A DNA stretch of 16,438 nucleotides. Source: OMOG01 sp041485845 (GTDB lineage Bacteria; Acidobacteriota; Terriglobia; Bryobacterales; Bryobacteraceae). This document shows positions 6,455 through 15,600 of the stretch, piece by piece (the stretch's first letter is position 1; each line of letters opens with the position of its first letter). Made by a program: the position numbers and the translations under genes. The DNA lies in contig JBGPKH010000140.1 in NCBI GenBank assembly GCA_041485845.1, positions 1 to 16,438 of the forward strand. Reading direction: 5' to 3'. A model generated the notes under the pieces. The model was not told where the DNA came from. It saw only the letters and a list, made by a program, of their open reading frames with translations, and searched no databases.

Positions 6455-6688
6455 GCCGCGGCCTTCGAGGTACGCCATGAGACGACCGGTGCTGCCGGCG
6501 ATGTGCCGCAGATGGAAACCCACGGACCCGAAGCCATGGGGCGTGGCCCAGATCTGTTCCGCCGTCAGTCCTTCGGTGTAGCGTGCCAAGTCCTCGCGGG
6601 CCTGTTGGAAGGCGTACAGGATCGGCGCGACCAGTGGGTGGACGCCCTCGATGGGGCCGCGCAGCCAGGGCTCGGGTAGAGTGCTCAG
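6188..6688 (-). CDS. DinB-family protein
   Basis: The product is about 166 residues with the DinB four-helix bundle. Conserved His residues sit at about 62 (GFHLRHIAG) and at 145, 149 and 153 (THIAEHTQRH), the positions that bind a divalent metal in this superfamily. Family members include thiol-dependent transferases and stress proteins of unknown substrate. No ATG, GTG or TTG is present where the domain begins. The likely start is CTG at 6688-6686 (L-S-T-L-P-E-P-W), which overlaps the stop of the upstream oxidoreductase as CTGA, with AAAGG 10 nt before it. The frame stays open farther upstream inside the oxidoreductase gene, but that part looks like shadow sequence. Translational coupling to the oxidoreductase is likely. 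A point mutation of an original ATG is also possible. Confidence 0.78.
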   Translation of the reverse strand: MSTLPEPWLRGPIEGVHPLVAPILYAFQQAREDLARYTEGLTAEQIWATPHGFGSVGFHLRHIAGSTGRLMAYLEGRGLTAEQLSALAVEHEPAGDGRDHLLAMVDRAFRDAEAVVRAIDPATLAEPRAVGRKQLPTTVIGLLTHIAEHTQRHVGQAIIAAKLAAR

Positions 6689-8040
6689 AGCGCGGCTGCC
6701 TTTGCCGGTTGGATGTTGTGGTTCACGCGGAACAGGTTCGTCGGATCGTACTTCCCTTTGATCTCGACCAGGCGCGCGTAGTTCGCGCCGTACGCCTCGG
6801 GGGTGCGGCTGCCGTCGTCTGCGGCGAGCGCGTTGACGTAGACCGAACCGGCCGAATAGGGCTGCATGGCGTTCCAGAACTGGCGGGTCCACGGAACATG
6901 AGGTTCGGGGTCGCCGCCTTCCCACATCGACAGAAGCACCAGGTTGAAGGGATGTTCACGAAGCGCGAGCGCACTGGCGTCGGGCGGCATCCGGGTGGCC
7001 TTGCCGTGGTAGTGCTCGAGGATGCAGATGGTCCGCGGAGAGGTACTCGTGCGGGCATGCGCGGCAAAGGTATCGATGGCGTCGTCACTCAGGGCTTCCA
7101 GGAAACTGGATTTCCAATAGCTGTGAATACCGTAGGGGCAAGCCGGGTCGAGCATCTGCTGGAGGGCCAGGTAGGGCATCGGTCCCACCATGTCTGCGAC
7201 AGGCGGGCCGAACTTTCGCAGGGGCTCCAGGATTCGGGCGCCCTCGTCGAGATCGTCCCCGGAGTAAGCGGGCACGAGGGCAAGCACTGGCATTCCATCG
7301 GGCGTCGTCAAAGCAGCGGCGTATACGATCAGCTCGTCGGGAACGGTGGCCACGAATTCGCGATAAAACCGCAGCACTTCGCCGGCGCGGTCGAGGGGGT
7401 GAATCAGCATACCGGAAAGCACGGTGGTAATCGGGTAAAGCTGGTATTCAAATGAAACCACGGCACCGAAATTGCCGCCGCCGCCGCGCAACGCCCAGTT
7501 GAGGTCGGGATTCTCGTCGGCACTCGCCGTGCGCACGCTGCCGTCCGCGGTCACGATCTGGAACGTGCGCACGTTGTCGCAGGCGAGGCCGCAGCGGCCC
7601 ATGAGCCATCCGATTCCGCCACCCAGGGTCAGACCCGAGATTCCGGTGGTAGACACCTGGCCGCCGGTCGACGCCAGACCGAAGAGCTGCGTTTCGCGAT
7701 CGTAGTCGCCCCACGTCATGCCGGCCTGGGCGCGCACCGTACGCCGCCGGGGATCGACGTGCGCGGACTTCATGCGCGTCATGTCGATCACGATTCCGCC
7801 GTCGCAGGTGGCCATGCCGGCGACGTTGTGGCCGCCGCCGCGGATGGCCAGCAAGGTGTCGTTCTCGGCGGCAAAGCGCACGGTCGCGACCACGTCGGCG
7901 ACACCGGCGCAGCGCGCAATGGCGGCGGGGCGTTTGTCGATCATTCCGTTCCAGATGCGCCGGGCCGAGTCGTAGGTGGGCGCGTCGGGAGTGATGAGCT
8001 CACCGCGAAGCTGGGTGCGGAGTTGGTCAAGGTTGGACAT
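6685..8040 (-). CDS. FAD-linked oxidoreductase (PCMH/BBE type)
   Basis: The 451-residue product has a PCMH-type FAD-binding domain (about 35-210) and a C-terminal berberine-bridge-enzyme segment (about 400-445, YDPTNLFRVNHNIQP). RGGGHN places H71 where the family attaches FAD through His. The second attachment Cys of bicovalent members is not present: the loop reads STGGQVSTTGISGLTLGGG, so probably one covalent bond. Members oxidise sugars, alcohols or alkaloid-like compounds using O2; the substrate here is unknown. There is no signal peptide, so it is cytoplasmic. The start is ATG 8040-8038, behind AGGAAG (8051-8046) at 5 nt; the frame stays open to 8361, but that part overlaps a permease remnant and is not homologous to the family. 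It overlaps the DinB gene by 4 bp. Confidence 0.9.
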   Translation of the reverse strand: MSNLDQLRTQLRGELITPDAPTYDSARRIWNGMIDKRPAAIARCAGVADVVATVRFAAENDTLLAIRGGGHNVAGMATCDGGIVIDMTRMKSAHVDPRRRTVRAQAGMTWGDYDRETQLFGLASTGGQVSTTGISGLTLGGGIGWLMGRCGLACDNVRTFQIVTADGSVRTASADENPDLNWALRGGGGNFGAVVSFEYQLYPITTVLSGMLIHPLDRAGEVLRFYREFVATVPDELIVYAAALTTPDGMPVLALVPAYSGDDLDEGARILEPLRKFGPPVADMVGPMPYLALQQMLDPACPYGIHSYWKSSFLEALSDDAIDTFAAHARTSTSPRTICILEHYHGKATRMPPDASALALREHPFNLVLLSMWEGGDPEPHVPWTRQFWNAMQPYSAGSVYVNALAADDGSRTPEAYGANYARLVEIKGKYDPTNLFRVNHNIQPAKAAAL

Positions 8041-8060
8041 GAGGGCTTCCTGAAACTTGT

Positions 8061-8348
8061 CTAATATACCACTGGAGACAGGAGGGAGGACTGTCCATGG
8101 CTCGCGGCGCCCCCGGCGAACAGCCCAACGGCGCTCAGCAGTACGGCGACCGCGGGGTCCCAGGTGGGGATGCCGACGATCAGGCTCACCATCACGCGGG
8201 TCAAGGCCAGCGCCGTGGGAATGCCGATGAGAATCCCTATAAACGCCAGCCGCATCCCCTGCCACACCACCATGCCTCGCACGTCGCCCGGACCAGCGCC
8301 CAGAGCCATGCGGATCCCGATCTCCTGCGTACGGTAATCGGTGGAGCG
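8061..8348 (-). pseudogene. ADOP/MacB-type ABC permease fragment
   Basis: The frame reads STDYRTQEIGIRMALGAGP, then GDVRGMVVWQGMRLAFIG and a second membrane helix ending VAVLLSAVGLFAG. This is the last part of the FtsX/MacB permease domain, where REIGIRMALGA is the hallmark, as found in the large acidobacterial ADOP permeases. Homology stops on the left near 8110, where the usual A-x-x-P-A-x-R-A-S end is replaced by unrelated codons, and on the right near 8348. So both ends are lost, leaving about 80 of some 800 residues. It lies directly upstream of the oxidoreductase and holds its promoter edge. Confidence 0.8.
8063..8071 (-). promoter_or_regulatory. Extended -10 promoter for the oxidoreductase
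   Basis: The minus strand reads TGGTATATT (8071-8063), an extended -10 of TGn type. Transcription would start near 8056, giving a leader of about 16 nt that contains the AGGAAG ribosome site. No consensus -35 is seen, as is usual for extended -10 promoters. Confidence 0.45.
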
Positions 8349-8451
8349 GCCGCGGAAACATGACTTCCGGGGTGACCGACTATCAGGCAGTCGATCGGCG
8401 TGATCCCCAGGTTATCCTCACGCGCGCCAGCGGCAGCGGCGACGTTGAACC

Positions 8452-8460
8452 TGATATATT
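8452..8460 (+). promoter_or_regulatory. Extended -10 promoter, probably leaderless sigma gene
   Basis: TGATATATT is a TGn-extended -10, and the hexamer TATATT (8455-8460) ends 7 nt before ATG 8468. Transcription would therefore begin at or next to the start codon, giving a leaderless mRNA. The absence of a Shine-Dalgarno fits. Confidence 0.45.
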
Positions 8461-8467
8461 CGGGGCG

Positions 8468-9058
8468 ATGCAGGAGCCGTTCGGGACAGGTCGCGCGGCC
8501 AACGTTACTATGTTGTTGCGCGCCTGGAGCGCGGGAGACCGGGGCGCGCTCGACGAACTGACCCCCATCGTTCTCGCCGAGCTCAAGCGAATCGCGAAGC
8601 GGTACATGATGCGCGAGCGCAGGGAACACACCCTGCAGCCCACCGCCCTGGTCAATGAAGCCTTCCTTCGCCTGGTGGATGTTCACGGTGTTCAGTGGCA
8701 GGACCGTGCCCACTTCTTCGCCCTCTCGGCGCAGATGATGCGCCGGATCCCGGTCAACTACGCGCTTGCCCGGGGAACCGGAAAGCGGGGCGGCTCGGCG
8801 CGCAGGGTTTCCCTGAAGGACGCGACGATCGCCTCGCCCGGCCGCGACTTCCAAGTCGTGGAACTGGATGAGGCTCTGCAGGAATTGGCTAAATTCGATC
8901 AGCGAAAAGCACAAGTCGTCGAATTGCGCTTCTTTGCCGGCCTGAGCGTGGAAGAGACCGCTTCCGTGCTCAAAGTCTCTCCACAAACGGTTCTCCGGGA
9001 TTGGAACATCTCCAAGAGCTGGCTGGCTCGCGAAATGAGCCGCACAGCCGGCGACTGA
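8468..9058 (+). CDS. ECF sigma factor (TIGR02999/Sigma70_ECF type)
   Basis: The 196-residue product has sigma region 2 at about 14-100 (LLRAWSAGDRGALDELTPIV, with HTLQPTALVNEAFLRLVD and QDRAHFFALSAQMMRR) and region 4 at about 133-192 (VVELRFFAGLSVEETASVLK, VSPQTVLRDWNISKSWL). These are signatures of the acidobacterial/planctomycete ECF group usually named TIGR02999. It directs RNA polymerase to promoters not visible here. Frame is open upstream to 8360, but ATG 8468 fits both the family start and the -10 element. No anti-sigma gene is adjacent; instead a putative peptidase and a membrane Ser/Thr kinase follow on the same strand, and in this group kinases are thought to control the sigma factor (family knowledge, not shown here). 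IPVNYALARG replaces the usual ILVDHARARG, a modest divergence. Confidence 0.9.
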   Translation: MQEPFGTGRAANVTMLLRAWSAGDRGALDELTPIVLAELKRIAKRYMMRERREHTLQPTALVNEAFLRLVDVHGVQWQDRAHFFALSAQMMRRIPVNYALARGTGKRGGSARRVSLKDATIASPGRDFQVVELDEALQELAKFDQRKAQVVELRFFAGLSVEETASVLKVSPQTVLRDWNISKSWLAREMSRTAGD

Positions 9059-9145
9059 ACATTCGATTCCGTCGATTAGAGTTTCGCCCCGCGATTCCTG
9101 CTTACCCGTTTGAAGGCAGCCATGAGGCTGCCGCGGGAGGCAGGA

Positions 9146-9718
9146 ATGGACATCAGATGGGCGGCCGTGATTTTTCTGGGGGGAATTTATGCCGGCAGGG
9201 CGGACGCAGCGGAGAAGATCCAGGTGGATGTTTACGTGCAGCCAAACAATTGGCCTCAACCCCTGGGGTTCTCCGAACGGCTGGCTTCCGAAATATTCGG
9301 GGGAATCGACGTTCGCGTGGCCTGGCACGCGGGGGAATTGCCGGCGATCGCTTACGCCGGCCGGTTCGCCATCGGAATCCGCCTGATGGACCGCGCCCCG
9401 GTTTCGCTCACCTCGCATGCGCTGGCCTCCGCGCGGCCGTACAGCTCCTCCGGATCGTTGATCAGCGTTTACGAAGATCGCGGCCAGCAGTTGCTGAACA
9501 GCCTTGCCAGCTTGTCGCGTGTGCTGCTCGCCTACGTTTTCGCCCACGAACTGGCGCACGTAATGGAAGGCGCCGACCACGATTCCGATTCCGGGGTTAT
9601 GAAGGCGAATTGGTCGAACGCGGACCACGCAGCGATGCTCGTCGAGCGGCTTGGCTTCACGGATTCCGACTCGGATCGGATCCGCAGCGGTCTGGCCGTT
9701 ATGCGGACGAGCCGGTAG
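9146..9718 (+). CDS. Secreted putative zinc metallopeptidase (HExxH)
   Basis: The 190-residue product starts at ATG 9146, behind GGGAGG at 6 nt; ATG 9122 is an alternative. Residues 1-21 are a signal peptide (AAVIFLGGIYAGRADA) with cleavage near A21/A22. The active-site motif HELAHVMEGADH gives H134, E135, H138 and H145 with G142, followed by SGVMKANW (149-156), which resembles a metzincin Met-turn. The spacing is one residue longer than the canonical HExxHxxGxxH. At 190 residues it is short for a protease, but small HExxH proteins of this shape occur in Acidobacteriota. The gene lies 87 bp after the sigma gene and 16 bp before the kinase, so it may be part of their operon. The substrate is unknown. 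Confidence 0.7.
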   Translation: MDIRWAAVIFLGGIYAGRADAAEKIQVDVYVQPNNWPQPLGFSERLASEIFGGIDVRVAWHAGELPAIAYAGRFAIGIRLMDRAPVSLTSHALASARPYSSSGSLISVYEDRGQQLLNSLASLSRVLLAYVFAHELAHVMEGADHDSDSGVMKANWSNADHAAMLVERLGFTDSDSDRIRSGLAVMRTSR

Positions 9719-9722
9719 AGAG

Positions 9723-9728
9723 TACACT
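9723..9728 (+). promoter_or_regulatory. Possible -10 for a leaderless kinase mRNA
   Basis: TACACT ends 6 nt before the kinase ATG at 9735, the same geometry as for the sigma gene at 8455-8468. There is no TGn extension and no -35. No Shine-Dalgarno precedes the ATG, so either a leaderless message or read-through from the peptidase gene is needed. Confidence 0.3.
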
Positions 9729-9734
9729 CGGTGT

Positions 9735-12638
9735 ATGGGGAAGGAGCGCTGGGACCAAATCCAGGCGTTGTATCATGCGACCGCGGAGCGGCAGCCCTCC
9801 CAGCGTGAGGAGTTCCTCTCGCAAGCCTGCCGGAACGACCCTGAACTGCGCCGCGAGGTGGAATCCCTTCTGGTTCATGAGGGACAGGCCGATGGTCTGT
9901 TCGAGAGTCCGGCATGGAAGCAGGTTGGGCCCGGCGACCCGGCCGCCTCAACGCCCCGGGCGATGGCAACCGGGTCGCAACTCGGCGTGTTTCGCATTGT
10001 GGAACTGCTCGGAACCGGGGGGATGGGCGAAGTCTATCGCGCCACCGATACCAGACTGCATCGCGACGTGGCGATCAAGGTGCTGCCGGCCGAATATGCG
10101 CACCAGCCCGAGTGGCTCTCCCGCTTCCACCGTGAGGCGCGTGCGCTGGCATCGCTTAACCACCCGTGTATCGCCGCCATCTACGGGTTGGAGGAGTCCG
10201 GCGGCATTTGCGCGCTGGCCATGGAACTGGCCGAGGGAGCCACGCTCGCGGCTCGCATCGAGCGCGGCCCCATGGCGCTGGAGAGTGCCCTGGCTATCGC
10301 GAAGCAACTCGCCGAAGCGCTGGAATATGCGCACGAGAAGGGCATCGTCCACCGGGATTTGAAGCCGGCCAACGTCAAGATCACCCGTGAGGGCGCGGTG
10401 AAGGTGCTCGATTTCGGGCTGGCCAAGGCCACGCAGCGGAGCGTCGCGCCCGGCGATCTGACGGATGCGCCCACCGTAACGGCGACGACGGCCGGCGCCA
10501 TCCTGGGCACTCCCGCCTACATGCCGCCCGAGCAGGCCAAGGGCGAGTTTGTCGACCAGCGGGCCGACATCTGGGCGTTCGGGGTGGTGGTGTTCGAGAT
10601 GCTCAGCGGGCGGCGATTGTATCCACAAAAATCGATGACCGAGACACTGGCCGCAGTGATGCGGGACGAGCCGCGTTGGGAGGAGTTGCCCGCCAACACG
10701 CCTGCCGCGATTCGCAAACTGCTCGAGCGTTGTCTGGAAAAGGACTCGAAGCGCCGCCTGCGGGACATCGGCGAAGCGAGAATTGCGATCGAGGATTTCC
10801 AGGCCGGCAAAGTGGACGCTTCGGGGTCGGAGCGTGCTCCGAAGCGCCGGCTGCCCAGCGTGGCCGTGGCGGCTGTGCTGGCGGCTGCACTATTGGTGAC
10901 GGGCGTGGAATTCACCCGCCTGCGTTTTCCGGCCCGGCCCCTTCCGCCGCAGACGGTGCGCTTCCGGATTCCGGTTCCGGAAGGCATGACCCTCCCCCAA
11001 TCTGAGTCTTTTTCGCTTTCTCCCGACGGCAAAATCCTAGCTTACCTAGCCTCCAACTCCGACGGAGTTCTTGGTGTCTGGGTCCAGTCTCTGGACTCGC
11101 TCAAGCCCAGATTGCTGCCCGGCACGGACATTCGCGGCGGCGACCCGCCGCCGTTCTGGTCGCCGGATAGCCGGTTTTTGGCTTACTACTCGGGCCTAAA
11201 ACTCAAGAAGACCGACCTCACTGGCTCCCTACCCGTTACCATCTGCAACACCCCCGGCATCACCATCGGAGGCGGCTCCTGGAGCCGCCAAGGCGTCATC
11301 ATCTTCGGGAACGAAATGGGCGGCCTGATGCGCGTGCCGGAAAACGGTGGCAACGCCGCTCCTCTCACCATGATCGACCGTACCCGCGGCGAACGGGTTC
11401 ACGGGTTCCCCACAATCCTTCCGGATGGCCGCCATTTCATTTATTCACGCGTTTCGAACGTTCTAGAGAACAGCGGGGTCTATGTGGGCTCGCTGGACGT
11501 CCCGCCGTCAGAGCAGGGGCTCAAGCAATTGCTGGCCACTCAGTACCGGGCCAAATTTGTACCGCAGTCGAACGGAAATGGAAGATTACTGTTCCTGCGG
11601 GACGGTGCGTTGTGGGTCCAGGATTTGGATACATCCCGCCTCGACTTAGTGGGAGATCCGGTAAAGGTGGCCGAGCCTGTGGGAAATTATCTGGTATCCG
11701 GCTTCTTCGACGCCTCCGCCGGAGACGCCTTGGTCTACCGGAACCCTACGGGGCAACTCTCCCAATTGGCGTGGTTCGACCGTCAGGGAAAGCGTCTGGC
11801 TTCGGTGGGGACCCCGATCCGCCCGGAATCAGGGCTGGCTCTTTCGCCGGATGGGACGCGGGTCGCCCTGGCATTATTCGACGGCACTGGCGTGAACTTG
11901 TGGGTGTACGATCTGGTTCGCGATGTCCGTCAACGCCTGACCGTCGATCCCGACCTGCAATACAGCGCCCTCTGGTCCGCCGACGGCAAGCGCCTGGTGT
12001 TTTCGTCCAACCGTAGCGGCCATTTCGATTCGTACCAGATCGCCGCGAGCGGGGAGGGTTCCGCGGAGTTGCTCTACGCGTCCGACGACAACAAGACCCC
12101 CACCAGTTGGTCGCCGGATGGAAAATTCCTGGCCTATGAGACGCGGGCAGCTGTTACCAACCGGGACGTCTGGGTCCTGCCGTTGGAGGGAACGGGCAAG
12201 CGCACAGCGGTGCCGCTGCTGCGAACCGTGGCCAACGAGTCGTCGGGAGCGTTCTCACCCGCCGGCCGCTGGATTGCGTATGACTCCGATTATTCCGGTA
12301 ATCTTGAGGTCTACGTCCAGGCATTTGACCCGGCCGTATCGGGATACCTGAGCGGGCCCAAGATCTTGGTCTCCGTGGGGGGAGGGTTAGATCCCCACTG
12401 GCGGGCCGACGGGAAAGAGCTCTTCTATCATGCGCAAGGGGGGGTAATGTCCGTAACTGTTCCAGCGGGCACGACGTTCCAGCCTGGGGCGCCTCACCGT
12501 CTGTTCCCGAGGCCCAAGGGTTGGTTGGGGGAACCAGAGGGCGACGGCAAGCGGTTCCTGTTCGCGGTCCCCGTGGAACAGACCGCGCCACAGCCCTTCA
12601 CCATGGTGCTGAACTGGCAGGCGGAGTTGAAGAAGTAA
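9735..12638 (+). CDS. Membrane Ser/Thr protein kinase with PD40/TolB sensor domain
   Basis: The 967-residue product starts at MGKERWDQIQALYHAT, the usual beginning of this acidobacterial kinase group. The kinase domain spans about 86-345: Gly loop GTGGMGEVY (93-101), Lys115 in AIKVLP, catalytic HRDLKPAN (206-213), DFG (226-228) and PPE (264-266). All catalytic residues are present, so it should be active. A membrane helix follows at 373-392 (LPSVAVAAVLAAALLVTG), then a periplasmic propeller (about 410-960) with at least seven PD40-like repeats (SPDGKILAYL, SPDGTRVALA, SADGKRLVFS, SPDGKFLAYE, SPAGRWIAYD). So it pairs an external sensor with a cytoplasmic kinase. Probable partners are the ECF sigma factor two genes upstream and other cell-envelope regulators (inference). 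It is convergent with the receptor gene, 4 bp apart. Confidence 0.93.
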   Translation: MGKERWDQIQALYHATAERQPSQREEFLSQACRNDPELRREVESLLVHEGQADGLFESPAWKQVGPGDPAASTPRAMATGSQLGVFRIVELLGTGGMGEVYRATDTRLHRDVAIKVLPAEYAHQPEWLSRFHREARALASLNHPCIAAIYGLEESGGICALAMELAEGATLAARIERGPMALESALAIAKQLAEALEYAHEKGIVHRDLKPANVKITREGAVKVLDFGLAKATQRSVAPGDLTDAPTVTATTAGAILGTPAYMPPEQAKGEFVDQRADIWAFGVVVFEMLSGRRLYPQKSMTETLAAVMRDEPRWEELPANTPAAIRKLLERCLEKDSKRRLRDIGEARIAIEDFQAGKVDASGSERAPKRRLPSVAVAAVLAAALLVTGVEFTRLRFPARPLPPQTVRFRIPVPEGMTLPQSESFSLSPDGKILAYLASNSDGVLGVWVQSLDSLKPRLLPGTDIRGGDPPPFWSPDSRFLAYYSGLKLKKTDLTGSLPVTICNTPGITIGGGSWSRQGVIIFGNEMGGLMRVPENGGNAAPLTMIDRTRGERVHGFPTILPDGRHFIYSRVSNVLENSGVYVGSLDVPPSEQGLKQLLATQYRAKFVPQSNGNGRLLFLRDGALWVQDLDTSRLDLVGDPVKVAEPVGNYLVSGFFDASAGDALVYRNPTGQLSQLAWFDRQGKRLASVGTPIRPESGLALSPDGTRVALALFDGTGVNLWVYDLVRDVRQRLTVDPDLQYSALWSADGKRLVFSSNRSGHFDSYQIAASGEGSAELLYASDDNKTPTSWSPDGKFLAYETRAAVTNRDVWVLPLEGTGKRTAVPLLRTVANESSGAFSPAGRWIAYDSDYSGNLEVYVQAFDPAVSGYLSGPKILVSVGGGLDPHWRADGKELFYHAQGGVMSVTVPAGTTFQPGAPHRLFPRPKGWLGEPEGDGKRFLFAVPVEQTAPQPFTMVLNWQAELKK

Positions 12639-12642
12639 GCCG

Positions 12643-15600
12643 TCAGAAATTGAAGCTGGCGCCCAGCCGGATCGTCCGCCCAGGCTGGTACGCTCCCGCG
12701 CCACCTCGCGAGTAGTGCCCACCCGGCAGACTGTAGATCGGGTTCCAGAGCGGTCTCAGGCTGCCCGGGAACACGAACTTCCGCACGTCGTAACCCTTGA
12801 AGAACTGGTCCACCGGGAGGTCTTGGGAACTGATCGCCGTATTCCCCCGGTTCATCTGGGTCACGCGGCTGATCACGGCCGCCTGGTTGCAGACGTTCAG
12901 CGCGTTGGCATCGAACTTCAAGTAAGTGTGCTCACCCGTCTTGACCACCTGGCTGACCGCCAGGTCCGTCTGGGTGAGCACTGGCGTGCGGCCCATGTCT
13001 CCGCGCCCGAAGGGGAATGTCGGAGCGGCGATATAGAAGACGCTGGAGGAGTCCGGCAGACCGCTGTAGGCGATCTGGTTCAGGCCGAAGTTGGTCTCGC
13101 CGGCGCCGGTCTTCAGGGTATAGTTGCCGAACCACTTCAAGGTGTGCGGCCGGTCTGTGGCCAGCGGACCGTACGCGTTCTTCTGGCTGCCGCTCGAGTC
13201 GAAGTAGTAGTACGGCAGGTCGAACGCGGCCGTAACGCCGGGGACGGAGCGTCCGGATTCGTCCGAGTTGGCCAGGCCGGAGTAATTGCCGTAGAGCCGG
13301 CTCCACGTGTAAGACGCGGTCCACATCAAGCGGTCCAGGCGGCCCTGCAGACGGAATTCGACACCGTCATACTGGCGCTTCGCTTTGGGCACCAGGAACT
13401 CCTGGCCGTTGGGGGTCTTGCCGTCGAGGATGTGCTGCGGGTCCTGGCGGGTGCGCCCCTCGCCAGGGTTGCCGATGATGAACGCGGCATTCTCCTGGGC
13501 ATCGAGCACGCCAATGTCCTCGACGGCGTGCAACAGGTCGTTGTGGGTGTAGCGGACACCGGCGCTGATGTGGTTGGTGAGCTGGCGATCGATCCGGGCG
13601 ATGAACTGGCGCGTGCTGTACGGTTTCAGATCGGGATCCAGGCCGGCCAGTTCGCCCGCCGCGTTGAGCGGGACCAGGCGGTTGTCGGTACGGACAATCA
13701 GCGCGCCAGCCGCGCCAGGGTTCGCCTTGCTGAGCGCCTTCACATTCGGACTGTCCAGACGGTAAACGCTGGTGAAATAGGTTTCGCCGCCGAACGCGCC
13801 CCTGGCCACCTCGTACTTCATCACGTCGTAGAACATGCCGAAGCTGCCGCTCACTTTCCACTTGCCGTCGCCCTTGACGTCCCAGGCAGCGCCCAGGCGT
13901 GGGGCCACCTTTTCACCCCAACCGAAAGACACGGGGTTGGCGATTTTCACGCCGCCCTGTTCCTTGCGGTACGGCGGCAGAAACTCGTTTTCGAATCGTA
14001 CCCCGAGGTTCAGCGTCAGAGTCGAGGCCGCCTTCCAGTTGTCCTGCAAGTAGAAGCCCTGGTTGTGCCCGGTCACTTGGGAGTTGTGACGGGGGCCGTC
14101 ATCCCATTGATAGTAGCCGTAGGCGCCACTGACGTTCGAGAAACTCCCTCGGCTGAAGAAGTCGCCCCAGAAGATGCTGAAACTGCCGTTCGGGTAGTCG
14201 TCCACGATATTGTTGGCCATCCGATTGATGGCATAGCCGGCTTTAATAATGTGCTGCTGTCCGGCCAGACTGGCGATGATGCTGCCGTCCAGGTAGACGT
14301 TGTGACGGGTTTGGATGCTTTTCTCGGTCTTGAAGGGGTTCGAGATGTTCGAGTACCCGTTCGGGCCGGCGAACTCGGCAGGGACACCCGGCGCCTTGTC
14401 GGTGTTCTCGAGGTAGTGAATCCAGGGATCGCCAGGAAGGCCGTAGTTGCTGTCCTTCTGATTCAAATACCGGTAGCCATAGCGAGCCGTCAGCATCACC
14501 CGGCTGGTGGCGAAGTAACTGGCCGAAGCCGTATAGCTCTGCGAGGGGACGAAGCCGCCGAGCACGGACTGGTCGTTGGCCGGGGCGGACTGGCGGATGT
14601 CGGTGGATGGCAGTCTGCCCTGGGAGCGGGCCGGAGCCCACATCCAGGAGGTGTGGAACTGCCACTTCTGCACCGGGTTGAAGTCCAGGCGGGCCAGACC
14701 GTAATGCTGCGTGTCCTCCCGGAGGTACTGCCGGGTGCCGGAGGCATAGGCAATGGTGCGCTCCGTGTGAAGCAAGGTGGGCTCATAGGCCACCGTGAAC
14801 AACAGCCGGTCCCTCAGGATCGGTCCGCCGAACCGGCCGCCGGGCCACAGCGAGCGGTAATTGTCTTTCTTGTCCGCATAGAATTCGGCAAGGCCGGCCG
14901 GGGAACGCTGCCAGTAGCCGCGCGGACGGGGGTTCAGCCGGTTGTTGGTGAACTGGAATTCGACATTTCCGTGATAGGCGTTGGTGCCGCCGCGCGTGGC
15001 GATGTTGATCACGCCGCCGGTGGCCCCGCCATACTCGGCCTCAAACCCGCCGCTCTTGATCTGGACTTCCTGCACCAGTTGCAGCGGAAGGGCATATTGG
15101 CCCAGCAGCGAGCCTTGGAACATGTCGGTGACTTCGACGCCGTCGATGACGAATGCGTTCTCGGCTCCGCTCGCGCCGTCCACTTGAATCCCATAGCCGC
15201 CGCCGGCGCGGTTCTCCAGTCGAACGCCCGGGGCGATGGTGAGCAGCGATGTGTAGTCGCGCGATTTCGCCAGGTTGTCGAAGTCCTTGAGGTTGATGTT
15301 GGTGGAAGTCTGGCTCGAAGTAACGTCGAGTGACCCCACCGCCTCGGCTACCTCCATCGTTTCCGTCACTGGCCCGAGGGCCAGCCGCGCGTTGTAGGTG
15401 ATCTCGGAACCCAGCTTCACTTCGATGCCGTGCTGTCGCAGGGTTTGAAAATCCTGCTTGGCGACCGCCACGCTGTAGACGCCGATCGGCAGACGCGGGA
15501 AGGCGTACCATCCCAGTTTGTCCGACGCGGTTTCGATCGCCCGCGGTAGAGTGGGGCTGGTCGCGGTGATCTTCGCGTCCGGAACGACCGCGCCGGTCTG

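Noticed and set aside
6583..7455. A 290-codon plus-strand frame
   Set aside because: Antisense to the oxidoreductase and DinB genes, with no family features.
8041..8361. N-terminal extension of the oxidoreductase up to 8361
   Set aside because: The extra residues are Arg/Gly-rich shadow of the permease fragment; ATG 8040 has a proper ribosome site and family-like beginning.
8237..9727. A 496-codon open frame on the minus strand
   Set aside because: It is antisense to the sigma and peptidase genes, which have clear family signatures; its product shows no domain and low-complexity composition.
9001..10362. A 453-codon plus-strand frame across the sigma end, peptidase and kinase start
   Set aside because: Other-frame shadow; the peptidase and kinase frames carry the conserved motifs.
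12715..15333. An 872-codon open frame on the plus strand
   Set aside because: It lies wholly antisense to the TonB-dependent receptor, has no recognisable domains, and is an expected shadow of a long GC-rich gene.
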